Counted from the stretch's first letter, positions 51,376 to 63,174 are shown. The stretch is DNA of 64,000 bases from Solimonas variicoloris DSM 15731 (GCF_000382285.1 NZ_KB907927.1:248001-312000); one strand, 5' to 3'. Numbers and translations: made by a program. Notes: generated by a model not told the origin, from the sequence alone.

Positions 51376-52620
51376 GTGCACGCACGCCTTCTGGCCGGCG
51401 CCGCGGCGGCGGCGCTCGGCCTCGGGCTCGTCGCCTGCGGGCGCGAGCCGGCCGCCTCGGCATCGGCCGCCGCCGCCCGAACCCCTGCGGCGATGGCCGA
51501 ACTCGGGCGCCTGGCGTTCTTCGATCCGTCGCTGTCGGCGTCCGGGCGCCAGTCCTGCGCGAGCTGCCATGATCCCGCGCACGCCTACGGTCCGCCGAAC
51601 GCGCTGGCGGTGCAGCGCGGCGGCGCCGACCTGCAAGGCTATGGCACCCGCGCGGTGCCGTCGCTGCGCTACCTGCGGCGCACGCCGATCTGGTTCAAGA
51701 CTTACGTCGGCAATCCGCGCGAACGTCTCACCGACACCGACAACGTGCCGGTCGGCGGCTTCACCTGGGACGGACGCTTCGACACGATGGCGGAGCAGGC
51801 GGCGTTTCCGCTGCTGGCGGCGAACGAAATGGCCAATGCCAGCGCCGAAGCCGTGGTGCGGAGCCTGTCGCGCAGCGCCTATGCCGATCAGTTTCGCAGC
51901 GTGTTCGGCGCCGACATCTTCACGCGGCCGGCCGATGCCCTCGCCGCGCTCGGCCAGGCGCTGCAGCGCTTCCAGCTCGACGATCCGAGCTTTCAGCCGT
52001 ACAGCAGCAAGTTCGACGCCGTGCTCGACGGCGAGGCGCGCTTCACCGCGCAGGAGCAGCGCGGCTTCGAGCTGTTCCGCGATCGCGAGCGCGGCAACTG
52101 CGCGGCCTGCCATCCCGTGCAGATGGGCGCGAACGGCGCGCATCCGCTGCTGACCGATTTCAGCTTCGAAGCGCTCGGCGTGCCGCGCAATCCGGAAATT
52201 CCGGCCAACGCCGATCCGGCCTACTACGACCTGGGCCTCTGCGGCCCCGTGCGTACCGACCAGCGCCACGAGAAGTCCTGGTGCGGACTGTTCAAGACGC
52301 CGTCGCTGCGCAATGTCGCCACGCGCGGTGCCTTCTTCCACAACGGCCGCTTTCACACGCTCGAGGCGGCGCTGCGCTTCTACGTGCAGCGCGACGCGCG
52401 GCCGGCGCAGTGGTATCCGCATCCGGACGGCCCGCAGCGCTACGACGACCTGCCGCCGGCATTGCAGGACAACGTCGACCACATCAATCCGCCGCTGACC
52501 CAGCGCAAGGGCGACGAGCCGGTATGGAACGCAGCCGAGATCGGCGCCGTGCTGGCGTTCCTCGCCACCCTGAGCGATGCCGACGCGCAACCGGTGCCGC
52601 CCGCCCCGCAAGCGCCGTGA
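51376..52620 (+). CDS. Dihaem cytochrome c peroxidase (MauG/CcpA type), lipoprotein
   Basis: A 414-residue periplasmic peroxidase. A GTG start at 51376 gives a lipoprotein signal with Cys21 (GLVACGRE). Two haem-binding motifs are present, SCASCHDP (Cys60/Cys63/His64) and NCAACHPV (Cys241/Cys244/His245), with FKTPSLRNVATRGAFFHNG near the C-terminus, typical of the family. It reduces peroxide with electrons from cytochrome c or, in MauG relatives, oxidises protein residues. It begins 8 bp after the phosphoesterase stop, so the two share a transcript. Confidence 0.87.
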   Translation: MHARLLAGAAAAALGLGLVACGREPAASASAAAARTPAAMAELGRLAFFDPSLSASGRQSCASCHDPAHAYGPPNALAVQRGGADLQGYGTRAVPSLRYLRRTPIWFKTYVGNPRERLTDTDNVPVGGFTWDGRFDTMAEQAAFPLLAANEMANASAEAVVRSLSRSAYADQFRSVFGADIFTRPADALAALGQALQRFQLDDPSFQPYSSKFDAVLDGEARFTAQEQRGFELFRDRERGNCAACHPVQMGANGAHPLLTDFSFEALGVPRNPEIPANADPAYYDLGLCGPVRTDQRHEKSWCGLFKTPSLRNVATRGAFFHNGRFHTLEAALRFYVQRDARPAQWYPHPDGPQRYDDLPPALQDNVDHINPPLTQRKGDEPVWNAAEIGAVLAFLATLSDADAQPVPPAPQAP

Positions 52621-52623
52621 ACG

Positions 52624-52652
52624 AAAAAGGCCGGCCTGTTCCGGCCGGCCTT
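52624..52652. terminator. Bidirectional terminator between peroxidase and AAA+ genes
   Basis: A 10-bp stem AAGGCCGGCC/GGCCGGCCTT with a 6-nt loop in the 56-bp gap between convergent genes. On the minus strand it is followed by five T residues, so it is strongest for the AAA+ gene. Confidence 0.8.
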
Positions 52653-52676
52653 CGTCACGCTCCGCCGTGCTGCGGC

Positions 52677-53999
52677 TTACGCCACTGCGTAGAGCTGGTG
52701 GCTGTGGTGGTTGGCCGGCTCCCAGAGCTTGAGGCCGGCATCGATCTCTTCGGTCTGGATCAGGGTGTCGCCGCCGCGGATGCCGTAGTCGACGAAGGCC
52801 GACTCCAGCACGCGCACCAGCGCGCGGATGTTGCCGTGCCAGCGGCACTGTTTGATGCGCAGCCACGCTTCCTCGCTGACGCCCTTGGGCTGCGTCCAGC
52901 TCGTGCAGCGGTCCGAGAGCTTGGCCAGCGTGGTCGCGACCACGGCGATCATGTCCTCCTCGCGCTTGTGCAGCTCCGGCACCGACAGCGTGGCGGCGCC
53001 GATGCGCGTGAACTCGTCGATGTTCACCGAGTTCTGCAGCGTCTCCCAGCTGCGATTGGTCGCGAACACGATCGCGCACTCGAGCGGCTGCTTGGCGCTG
53101 GCGCCGAACGGCAGGTACTGGCCGTTGTCGAAAGCCTCCATCAGTACTTCCATCACCGGACCGGTGATGCCGTGGCTCTCGTCGATGAAGCAGACGCCGT
53201 CGCGCGCATGCATGAACGCGCCGGTGCGCGCGCCGCTGCCGGCGAAGGCGCCGGACACGTGGCCACAGAGCAGCGACTTCACCGCCGCCTTGTCGCCGGT
53301 GTTCTCGGCGGCGAGGTTCACGGACACGAAGCGGCCGCGATTGCGCACCAGGTAGTAGTAGAACGCCAGCGAGGTCTTGCCGCTGCCCGGGCCGCCGAGC
53401 AGATAGGTGCGGTGGATGCCGTTCGCGGCGTAGGCGCGGATGCGGGCGACCAGCGCCTGCAGTTCCGGGCTGAACACGTAGAAATTGCGCATCGGCGAGT
53501 TCTCGACTTCGGTCGAGATCGGCATGCGGATCAGGTTGTCCTCGATCACCGGAATCAGGCGCTGCGGCAGCTGGCGGACCGCGCTCTCGGCGTTCGGCGC
53601 CAGCATCAGGCGCACACCGGCCAGGCGGTTCTCGTTGCCGCGCCGGGTCAGCCATTCGCCGAGCGCGGTCAGCTGCGCGTTGGTGACGGCGACGATCAGC
53701 GTCGTGCTGCGGCCGGCGGCGCGCGCGGCGAGCACGGCGTCGGCGAGGCCGTCGAGCAGGCTCGGCGCGAGCAACAGGCTCAGCACGAAATCGGCTTCCG
53801 GCGGCACCATCTGCGCGCCGAGCTCGGCGGCGCTGCACAGCTCGTGGCGCCGGCCTTCCGGGATCAGCAGCGAGAGGTTGCGCGACAGTTCGGCGTCGCG
53901 GGCGTGGAAGTCCGACGCGTAGATGCGCAGATACGGCTGCGGCTGCCGTTCGAGCGTCGGCGTCGCCGGCCCCGATTTGCGTGTGCTGATACCGAACAT
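52677..53999 (-). CDS. AAA+ ATPase related to sigma-54 activators, without DNA-binding domain
   Basis: A 440-residue protein. Residues about 195-400 align with the central domain of sigma-54 activators: Walker A GGPGSGKTS (202-210), CGHVSGAFAGSGARTGAF (245-262) in place of the FGHxKGAFTGA loop, Walker B GVCFIDESHG (268-277), sensor I ATNR, and CRWHGNIRALV in place of WPGNVREL. The loop that contacts sigma-54 has lost the threonine (GAFAGS). No C-terminal helix-turn-helix follows. The N-terminal 190 residues match nothing I recognise. It may be a specialised AAA+ regulator or remodeller rather than a normal activator. Confidence 0.8.
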   Translation of the reverse strand: MFGISTRKSGPATPTLERQPQPYLRIYASDFHARDAELSRNLSLLIPEGRRHELCSAAELGAQMVPPEADFVLSLLLAPSLLDGLADAVLAARAAGRSTTLIVAVTNAQLTALGEWLTRRGNENRLAGVRLMLAPNAESAVRQLPQRLIPVIEDNLIRMPISTEVENSPMRNFYVFSPELQALVARIRAYAANGIHRTYLLGGPGSGKTSLAFYYYLVRNRGRFVSVNLAAENTGDKAAVKSLLCGHVSGAFAGSGARTGAFMHARDGVCFIDESHGITGPVMEVLMEAFDNGQYLPFGASAKQPLECAIVFATNRSWETLQNSVNIDEFTRIGAATLSVPELHKREEDMIAVVATTLAKLSDRCTSWTQPKGVSEEAWLRIKQCRWHGNIRALVRVLESAFVDYGIRGGDTLIQTEEIDAGLKLWEPANHHSHQLYAVA

Positions 54000-54374
54000 A
54001 TCCGTCCCCTGGACTCGATCGTGGGACGCAGCGTACGGGCCGCATGACGGTGGCGCCGGCCGGCACCGATGAAGCGCCGCGCCCCGCCGACCGACGGCGC
54101 GCCGGCCTGGAATCGAAATTGCCTGCGCCGCGCTCGTCGCCCGCCAGGCGCCGTTCGTCTCCCGCCGATCGGCCCTCGCCGTCCGCGCTCACGACGGCAG
54201 TGCCCCAGCCGCGTTCCGATCGCGTTCGGGAGTGCGCACCTTCGCGGCGCGTAGCGCTGCCGGGCGCCGGCTGGCGACGGCACGCCCTTTGGAGACGCTG
54301 ACGCGGCGGCCAGCGGCCGCCGCGCCGAAGACCCGCGCGTCACGCCTGCGGCGGCCGGCAGCGCGCCGCCGAGG
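54000..54374. other. 375-bp gap without a gene
   Basis: Open frames here are arginine-rich GC-bias artefacts. The only structure seen is a hairpin at 54302-54324 (CGCGGCGGCC/GGCCGCCGCG, loop AGC) about 50 bp after the VOC stop, possibly the 3' end of the fumC-VOC transcript though without a T-run. The promoter of the AAA+ gene should lie near 54000-54100; I cannot identify it. Confidence 0.6.
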
Positions 54375-54758
54375 TCAATCCGGATAGTTGGAGACTTCGA
54401 TCAGGTTGCCGTCCGGATCGCGGAAGTAGACCGATTCGACCGCGCCGAGCGCGCCGGCGCGCGCGACCGGGCCGGCCTCGATCGCGATGCCGAAGCGTTC
54501 GAGCTGGCTGACGATCTCCTTGATCGGCGTGGTGCTGACGAAGCACAGATTGGCCGAACCGCGCGTCGGATGCGCGGCGTGCGGCGTGGCCGGCGCGCCA
54601 ACCGGATAGAGCTTGAGCTGCTGCGTGCCGAAAGCCAGCGCGTGGCGGCCGTCGCCGGCGTGCAGCGGCCGCATGCCGAGCACCTCGCGGTAGAAGCGGA
54701 TCGTCGCGTCCAGGTCGTGGACGTTGAGGACCAGATGGTCGATTCGTTCGATATGCAT
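54375..54758 (-). CDS. VOC-family (glyoxalase/dioxygenase fold) protein
   Basis: A 127-residue metalloprotein of the vicinal oxygen chelate superfamily. IDHLVLNVHDLDATIRFY at the N-terminus and SVYFRDPDGNLIEVSNY at the C-terminus are the hallmark beta-alpha-beta repeats with metal ligands His and Glu. The sequence is like the small VOC proteins annotated 'YaeR/glyoxalase-related'; the substrate is unknown. It follows fumC by 13 bp and is probably co-transcribed. Confidence 0.87.
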   Translation of the reverse strand: MHIERIDHLVLNVHDLDATIRFYREVLGMRPLHAGDGRHALAFGTQQLKLYPVGAPATPHAAHPTRGSANLCFVSTTPIKEIVSQLERFGIAIEAGPVARAGALGAVESVYFRDPDGNLIEVSNYPD

Positions 54759-54771
54759 GTGCGTCTCCGCT

Positions 54772-57683
<2,912 letters not shown>

Positions 57684-57838
57684 GCGCCGCGCCGGGCATC
57701 GCCGCACCGCGCACGGCGATGTCCGGAGCGCCCGGTCATCCGCGCTCGCGCCGCCGGCCGTCGGGCTGCGCGGCCACAACCGCCCTCATTCGCGTCCGCT
57801 GAGACCGCGGACCGCGCACGCAAGCTAAGCTGCGCGCC

Positions 57839-58357
57839 ATGAACGACGGTGGCTCACCGCCCGCCTCCCCGACGCCCGCCCCGGACGCCGCCGTGCTGCA
57901 CGGCACGGCGGCGTACGCGAGCGCGACGCTGAAGCTGATCACGCGTGCGCACCTGCAGCTGCGGGTGCTGAGCCAGGAACTGGACCGTCGCGTCTGGAGT
58001 GATCCGGGCGTCGTCGAGCTGCTGCGCAGCTTCGCGCTGCGCTCGCCGCACGCCGAGCTGCGCGTGCTGCTGAACCGCCCGAAAGCCGCCGCACAGCGCG
58101 GTCACCGCCTCGTCGAGCTGGCGCGCCGCCTGCCCAGCCGCATCCAGCTGCGCGAGCTGCCCGACGAGCGCCGCAGCCTCGTCGAGGAGTATGCGATCGC
58201 CGACGAGTACGCGCTGCTGCACAAGCGCCGCCACGACGATCTCGAAGCGTACTGGTACGCGCACGCGCCGCTCGAGGCGCGGCGCCTGCGCCGTCAGTTC
58301 GACCAGCTCTGGGAAGAGTCGCCGCCGGCGCGCGAGCTCGCCGAGCTGCGCCTGTAG
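57839..58357 (+). CDS. DUF7931-like hypothetical protein
   Basis: A 172-residue soluble protein. The central part (AYASATLKLITRAHLQLRVLS, then HAELRVLLNRP and IQLRELPDER) has the strand-helix rhythm of phospholipase-D-like domains but lacks an HxK motif, so it is unlikely to be catalytic. I associate it loosely with the DUF7931 group; that name is from memory. It is read in the same direction as purB, 155 bp downstream, and converges on the thioesterase operon. Confidence 0.65.
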   Translation: MNDGGSPPASPTPAPDAAVLHGTAAYASATLKLITRAHLQLRVLSQELDRRVWSDPGVVELLRSFALRSPHAELRVLLNRPKAAAQRGHRLVELARRLPSRIQLRELPDERRSLVEEYAIADEYALLHKRRHDDLEAYWYAHAPLEARRLRRQFDQLWEESPPARELAELRL

Positions 58358-58370
58358 CCGGCCCCGTGAC

Positions 58371-58814
58371 TCAGCGCGCCTCTTCGGGGGCGACGCGCTC
58401 GCGCTCGCGGATGAAGGCGCGCGCGTGTTCCGGCAGCGGCTGCGGCTTGTTGTCGCGGTAGTCGAACCAGACCAGCACGCTGCGCGTCACCGCCACCAGG
58501 CGCTCGCCGTCGAACAGCGCGCCCTCGGTATTCATGCTGCTGCGGCCGATGCGGCGCACCCGATAGCCGAGGCGGACCGTCGCCGGATGGTGCAGCTGCT
58601 CGAGGAAGTCACACTCGATGTGCGCAAGAATGAAGCCGCCGCCGTTGACGAAGCGGTCGCCGCCGACCAGCGGCTCGAAGTAGTCGAGCCGGGCCGACTC
58701 GTCGAAGGTAAAGAAACGCGCGTTGTTGACGTGGCCGAGCATGTCGCAGTCGGACCAGCGCGTCGCCAGTTCGAAGAAATACGAAAAATCCTCGGCGCGG
58801 GGGCGCTCGATCAT
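58371..58814 (-). CDS. Acyl-CoA thioesterase, hotdog fold
   Basis: A 147-residue 4-hydroxybenzoyl-CoA-thioesterase-type protein. TRWSDCDMLGHVNNARFFTF carries the catalytic Asp and the H-x-N-N motif. It hydrolyses acyl-CoA or acyl-ACP; the chain preference is not known. It is the last gene of a four-gene minus-strand operon, 3 bp after the DUF1289 gene. Confidence 0.88.
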   Translation of the reverse strand: MIERPRAEDFSYFFELATRWSDCDMLGHVNNARFFTFDESARLDYFEPLVGGDRFVNGGGFILAHIECDFLEQLHHPATVRLGYRVRRIGRSSMNTEGALFDGERLVAVTRSVLVWFDYRDNKPQPLPEHARAFIRERERVAPEEAR

Positions 58815-58817
58815 CGC

Positions 58818-59033
58818 TTAGGACTCCGGATCGGAAAGTGTCGGGGGATGTTCACGCAGCCGGGCCGCGGCACGCGCGCGGATTGCCAGCTTGAGGTCGC
58901 CATCGGCGCGCGGCCAGGCCACGATCTCGTCGAGATCGCGGCCACAGCCGACGCAGTGGCCCTGCGCGCCGATGCGACAGATGCGGGTACAGGGCGACGG
59001 CACGTCGCCGGACGGTGGCTCAGCTGCGGACAT
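58818..59033 (-). CDS. DUF1289 small cysteine protein
   Basis: A 71-residue protein with the DUF1289 pattern SPCTRICRIGAQGHCVGCGRDLDEI: four cysteines spaced as for a metal site, followed by the usual W-x-R/A segment. Function unknown; some family members bind iron-sulfur or zinc. The ATG at 59033 overlaps the end of the lipoprotein gene by 14 bp. Confidence 0.85.
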   Translation of the reverse strand: MSAAEPPSGDVPSPCTRICRIGAQGHCVGCGRDLDEIVAWPRADGDLKLAIRARAAARLREHPPTLSDPES

Positions 59034-59553
59034 CGCCCGCCACGGTAGCACCGTCGAGCCAGCGTCGGAACGCGCCTTTGAGTCGCGGATAGTCGCGCGC
59101 CTCGCAGCTGGCAACCAGCGTCCAGCCACGGCCGTCGGCGATCACGTACTGCGTCCACACCATGCGCGTCGACTGCACGCCGCGCATGCGGCGCAGCACG
59201 CGCACCGCCTCGTGTCCGGACATGCGCAGACGCTCGCGGCGCAGCAGCGTCTGCTCGGGGCTCGCGCGCGCCTCGCGTTCGAGCTTGAAGTCGACGTAGG
59301 ACGCCAGGCTCGGATCGGCGTGCCGCGGCTCGTCGTGGGCCACCAGCAGGAATGCGCCGCGCACCGGCCGGCCGTGCTCGGTCGGCCGCAGGTAGAGATC
59401 GGCACCGATGCCCGGCGTCGCCTGCCAGCCGGCCGGCAGCGGCACGCACAGCGGCGAACCGGCGATCGCCCGCGGCACCGGCGGCGGCTGCGTCTGGCAG
59501 GCCGCGAGCGTCAGCAGCGCCGCGGCGGTCGCCGCGCGAAGAAAACCGCGCAC
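59020..59553 (-). CDS. Hypothetical lipoprotein
   Basis: A 177-residue protein with a lipoprotein signal (LTLAAC, Cys19). The mature part has an IAGSPLCVPLPAGWQAT motif followed by strands and WTQYVIADGRGWTLVASC near the end. I do not recognise a named family. It begins 7 bp after the metallophosphoesterase stop and overlaps the DUF1289 gene, so it belongs to the same operon. Two cysteines in the mature protein could form a disulfide. Confidence 0.75.
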   Translation of the reverse strand: MRGFLRAATAAALLTLAACQTQPPPVPRAIAGSPLCVPLPAGWQATPGIGADLYLRPTEHGRPVRGAFLLVAHDEPRHADPSLASYVDFKLEREARASPEQTLLRRERLRMSGHEAVRVLRRMRGVQSTRMVWTQYVIADGRGWTLVASCEARDYPRLKGAFRRWLDGATVAGDVRS

Positions 59554-59560
59554 CGTCGGC

Positions 59561-60667
59561 TCAGCTGGCCTGGCGCCGGAAGCTCATCTCGTAGGCCGGC
59601 GCCGGACGGCCGGCGGCGTCGACCTGCGCCGGCTCGCCGCCCGCCTTGACCGTGTAGACGGCGACGCGCGCGGTGTCGCCGTCGAGCTCGATCCAGAAGA
59701 AGCCGAAGCTGTCGCCGGTCTGGAAGTAGGCCTCGTTGCGCGCCGCGTCGAGCGTCGAGCGCGCCTTCGAACCGGCGCCGGACAGGATGTGCTGGGTCTT
59801 GCCGCAGCCGGCGACCGGCTTGAGCCAGTAGAGGTTGTGATCGTGGCCGTTGAGGAAGATGTCGGCCTGATCGCAGATGGTCTGTTCGAGGAAGGCCTTG
59901 TAGTCGGCACCGCGGCAGCTGCCGCTGACCAGCACGCCCTGCAGCACGCAGATGTCGGCGCCCGAGCCGCGCTCGTAGTCGCCGGCGTTGCCGTGGTCGC
60001 CGTTGGAAATGTACGGGTGATGCGCGAGCGCGAACTTCCAGCGCGCCTGGCTCGCCGCCATGCCGTCCTGCAGGAAGGTCTGCTGCTCGGCGATGTAGGC
60101 CTGCAGCGCGTCGCCGCGCCACTCGGCATTCGGATCGTCGAGATAGTGCGTGATCGGCGAGGAGTCGATGACGAAGAACTCGGCCAGCGGCGTGCTGGCG
60201 TCGCGCGGCCAGGTCACGCTGTAGTAGCGCGCCGGCATCACCCACTTGCCGGCGGCATTGTGCGCCGACATCGCGTAATCGACCTGGGCGTCGCCGCGCG
60301 CGTTGGCGCCCCCGCCGCCGGGGATCGCCAGCGAGTTGTCGTGGTTGCCGAGCGCGACGAAGAACGGAAAGTCGAGATCCTGATACGGCGTCTCGAACGC
60401 CGCCTGGAAGATCGGATCGTCGGCCGAATCGGCGCCGGTCTCGTAGATGTTGTCGCCGGCCATCGTCGCGAAGTCACAGCCGCGCTGCGCGCAAACCGCG
60501 GCGACGACCTTGGCGACGTTGTCCGCCTCGCCGTCCGGGGCCGGCGCGCCGGTATCGCCGAGCGCGATGAAGCGCGCCTTGCCCGTGCCCGATTCGCCGC
60601 CGCCGCTCGATCCGCCGCAGGCCGCGAGCGTGCAGCTCAGCAGGGCCGTCCATAACCACTTGTTCAT
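59561..60667 (-). CDS. Exported metallophosphoesterase (purple-acid-phosphatase-like), lipoprotein
   Basis: A 368-residue protein with a lipoprotein signal (CTLAAC, Cys17). The calcineurin-like dimetal site is complete: FIALGDTG, MAGDNIYETG, FFVALGNHDN, ALAHHPYI and DIFLNGHDHNLY. It should hydrolyse phosphate esters outside the cytoplasm. AGGGA precedes the ATG at 60667. It heads an operon with the lipoprotein, DUF1289 and thioesterase genes; the ompA terminator lies just upstream. Confidence 0.88.
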   Translation of the reverse strand: MNKWLWTALLSCTLAACGGSSGGGESGTGKARFIALGDTGAPAPDGEADNVAKVVAAVCAQRGCDFATMAGDNIYETGADSADDPIFQAAFETPYQDLDFPFFVALGNHDNSLAIPGGGGANARGDAQVDYAMSAHNAAGKWVMPARYYSVTWPRDASTPLAEFFVIDSSPITHYLDDPNAEWRGDALQAYIAEQQTFLQDGMAASQARWKFALAHHPYISNGDHGNAGDYERGSGADICVLQGVLVSGSCRGADYKAFLEQTICDQADIFLNGHDHNLYWLKPVAGCGKTQHILSGAGSKARSTLDAARNEAYFQTGDSFGFFWIELDGDTARVAVYTVKAGGEPAQVDAAGRPAPAYEMSFRRQAS

Positions 60668-60707
60668 TTGCTTTCCCTGCCCGTCAGCAGACTGAAAATG
60701 CATTCGC

Positions 60708-60743
60708 AAAAAAATGCGCGGCCGTCTCGCGAAGGCCGCGCAT
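60708..60743 (-). terminator. Rho-independent terminator of the OmpA-family gene
   Basis: A 10-bp stem ATGCGCGGCC/GGCCGCGCAT with a 10-nt loop, followed on the minus strand by a run of seven T residues, 18 bp after the stop codon. Confidence 0.85.
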
Positions 60744-60761
60744 CGATCGATCCCGGCGTGC

Positions 60762-61997
60762 CTACTCGACGATCAGCTTGAACTCGACGCGGCGGTTCTT
60801 GGCGCGGCCCTCGGCCGTGTCGTTCGACGCGACCGGATAGAACGGACCGTGGCCGGTGGCGACCAGGCGGCTGCCGTCGATGCCGCGCGCGATCAGGTAC
60901 TGGCGCACCGACTCGGCGCGCTCCTGCGACAGCATCAGGTTGTAGGCGCGATCGCCGACGTTGTCGGTGTTGCCGACGATCTGCACGTTGACGCCGCCCT
61001 GGTTCTTGAGCGTCGCCGCGACTTCGTCGAGCAGCTTGCGCGCTTCGTCGGTGAGGATTGCCGTGTTGTTGTCGAACTGCACGCCGCTCATCGTCAGCGA
61101 CTGCGCGACCATGCAGCCGCTGGCGTCGACGCTCAGACCGCGGCGCGTGCTCGGGCACTGGTCGACCTCGTCGGGCACGCCGTCGCCGTCCTCGTCGCCC
61201 GGCGTCGCCGGCGTGTCGCCGGTGACCGGGCAGCCGTGGCCGTCGACCGGCGTGCCGGCCGCCGTGCCCGGGCACAGGTCGGCGCCGTCGAGCACGCCGT
61301 CGCGATCGGAATCGACGCCGCAGTCGCTGCGCCCGGTGACCGGATCGACCACCGCGAGCTCGCATTCCTGAGGGGCAGACACTTCGTGCGCCGGCTCATT
61401 GAACAGGAAGAACAGCGGCAGCTGCAGACCCGCCGTGAAGCGGTAGTCGAGCAGGAAGTTCTTGTCAGTGCTCTGGTCGTCGAACTGGCCGAGCGCGCGC
61501 GCCTCGACGCGGGCCGCCAGACCGTTCCAGCCGAGCGGCAGCAGCACGCCGCCGCCGACGTTGAGGCCGAAGTGTTCGTGGCGATCGCCGAGCACGTCGT
61601 TCTGCACCACGCCGAAGCCGCCGAGCACGAAGGGCTTGAACTGGTAGCCGCCGCCGAAATTGCCGAAGCCCTGCTGGCCGAAGTCGTAGACCAGATCGAG
61701 CAGCAGGCCGGTCTGGTAGTCGCTCTTGCCATCGAGATCGCGGTCGCGCTTGAGGCTGTGCACCGTCACTTCCGCCGACAGGTTCTGGTGACCGTACTCG
61801 CTGAGCGGCCAGCCGAACTGCAGCTGGAAGCCCTGACCGTTGTCGGAATCGCGCGCCGAATCCGGAATCTCGTAAACGTAGCCGGCACCGACGTACGGAA
61901 TGTCATGGCCCTCCGTCGTCACCGCCGCCGCCGCGCCCGCCCAGCCGATGGCCAGCGCCGCGCACACCCCGCCCGCAAATCCCCGTTTGAAGCGCAT
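60762..61997 (-). CDS. OmpA-family outer-membrane protein with calcium-type repeats
   Basis: A 411-residue protein: signal peptide (1-25), an N-terminal barrel of about 190 residues (VTTEGHDIPYVGAGYVYEIP onward), a linker with thrombospondin type-3-like calcium repeats (DSDRDGVLDGADLCPG, then DEDGDGVPDEVDQCPS), and a C-terminal OmpA peptidoglycan-binding domain (VQIVGNTDNVGDRAYN, QERAESVRQYL, EGRAKNRRVEFKLI). It anchors the outer membrane to the wall and may be a porin. A TATAGG-type -10 lies in the 157-bp upstream gap. Confidence 0.92.
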   Translation of the reverse strand: MRFKRGFAGGVCAALAIGWAGAAAAVTTEGHDIPYVGAGYVYEIPDSARDSDNGQGFQLQFGWPLSEYGHQNLSAEVTVHSLKRDRDLDGKSDYQTGLLLDLVYDFGQQGFGNFGGGYQFKPFVLGGFGVVQNDVLGDRHEHFGLNVGGGVLLPLGWNGLAARVEARALGQFDDQSTDKNFLLDYRFTAGLQLPLFFLFNEPAHEVSAPQECELAVVDPVTGRSDCGVDSDRDGVLDGADLCPGTAAGTPVDGHGCPVTGDTPATPGDEDGDGVPDEVDQCPSTRRGLSVDASGCMVAQSLTMSGVQFDNNTAILTDEARKLLDEVAATLKNQGGVNVQIVGNTDNVGDRAYNLMLSQERAESVRQYLIARGIDGSRLVATGHGPFYPVASNDTAEGRAKNRRVEFKLIVE

Positions 61998-62154
61998 GTC
62001 AGACTCCCAAAGTTGGACGCGATTGAGAACGCGTGCAGCGTTCCGTCCTGCTCAGCTTGTTGATTGTCACCCGCCTGCTGATCGCGCGACTCTATAGGAT
62101 TCGCGACGACAGCGGCAACCGCTTTTCGATGACAGCGTCTGACGCGCGCCGGCG

Positions 62155-63174
62155 CTAGCGGCGAGCCGCCTGCAGGGCCTGCGCGCAGTCGTGCACCAGC
62201 GCGGGACCGCGATAGATGAAGCCGGTATAGATCTGCACGAGATCGGCGCCCGCGGCCCGCTTGGCGCGCGCACCCTCGGCGCTGGTGATGCCACCGACAC
62301 CGATCAGCGCGAAGTCCGTCCCGACGCGCGCGCGCAGGGCGGCGAGCGTGCGATCGGCGAGCGGCCGCAGCGGCGCGCCGGACAGGCCGCCGGCCTCGCG
62401 GGCGCGCGGATCGGCTTCGAGCCCCGGCCGGGTGATCGTGGTGTTGGTCGCGATCAGGCCGGCGATGCCGGCCTCGCGCGCGACGCGCGCGATCGCATCG
62501 AGCTGCTCGTCATCGACGTCCGGGGCGATCTTGACCAGCAGCGGCGTGTGCTTGCCGTGCTGCTGCGCGAGGCGCTCGGCCTCGGCCTTCAGCTGCGTCA
62601 GCAGCTCGCGCAGCTTGTCCTCGCTCTGCAGCTCGCGCAGGTTCTTGGTGTTCGGCGAGGAGATGTTGACAGTGACGTAGCTCGCCGCCCGATAGACCTT
62701 GCGCAGGCCGATCAGATAATCGTCGGCGGCGCGCTCGATCGGCGTGTCGAAGTTCTTGCCGATGTTGATGCCGAGCACGCCGCGGTAATCGCTCTCGGCG
62801 ACGCGTTCGAGCAGGTAGTCGACACCTTTGTTGTTGAAGCCGAGCCGGTTGATGATCGCCTCGTGCTCCGGCAGGCGGAACATGCGCGGCCGCGGATTGC
62901 CCGGCTGCGGTCGCGGCGTCACCGTGCCGATCTCGACGAAGCCGAAGCCGAGCCGGCTCCAGGCGCGCAGGCACTCGCCGTTCTTGTCGAGGCCGGCGGC
63001 GAGTCCGACGCGGTTGGCAAAGCGCAGGCCGAGCAGTTCGACCGGATCGTCGACCGGCGCGCGCGCGAACGGCAGCGTCGCCAGCGCCGGCGCACGGCGC
63101 AGCGTCTCGAGCGTCAGTTCGTGCGCGCGTTCGGCGTCGAGTCGGAACAGCAGCGAGCGGGCGGCGGCGTACAT
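62155..63174 (-). CDS. pyrD: Dihydroorotate dehydrogenase (quinone), class 2
   Basis: A 339-residue membrane-associated flavoenzyme of pyrimidine synthesis. The N-terminal helical extension (MYAAARSLLFRLDAERAHELT) docks with the membrane and identifies class 2; NRVGLAAGLDKNGE, the catalytic serine in VNISSPNTKNLR and GVGGITSAEGARAKRAAGADLVQIYTG follow. It passes electrons to ubiquinone. The gene is read in the same direction as ribA, 107 bp apart. Confidence 0.96.
   Translation of the reverse strand: MYAAARSLLFRLDAERAHELTLETLRRAPALATLPFARAPVDDPVELLGLRFANRVGLAAGLDKNGECLRAWSRLGFGFVEIGTVTPRPQPGNPRPRMFRLPEHEAIINRLGFNNKGVDYLLERVAESDYRGVLGINIGKNFDTPIERAADDYLIGLRKVYRAASYVTVNISSPNTKNLRELQSEDKLRELLTQLKAEAERLAQQHGKHTPLLVKIAPDVDDEQLDAIARVAREAGIAGLIATNTTITRPGLEADPRAREAGGLSGAPLRPLADRTLAALRARVGTDFALIGVGGITSAEGARAKRAAGADLVQIYTGFIYRGPALVHDCAQALQAARR

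Noticed and set aside
51307-54192. A 961-codon minus-strand frame across the peroxidase and AAA+ genes
   Set aside because: It crosses two well-supported genes, one on each strand, in a non-coding-like frame with low-complexity composition.
54047-54343. Small frames in the gap between the AAA+ and VOC genes
   Set aside because: Arginine- and proline-rich without ribosome sites or motifs.
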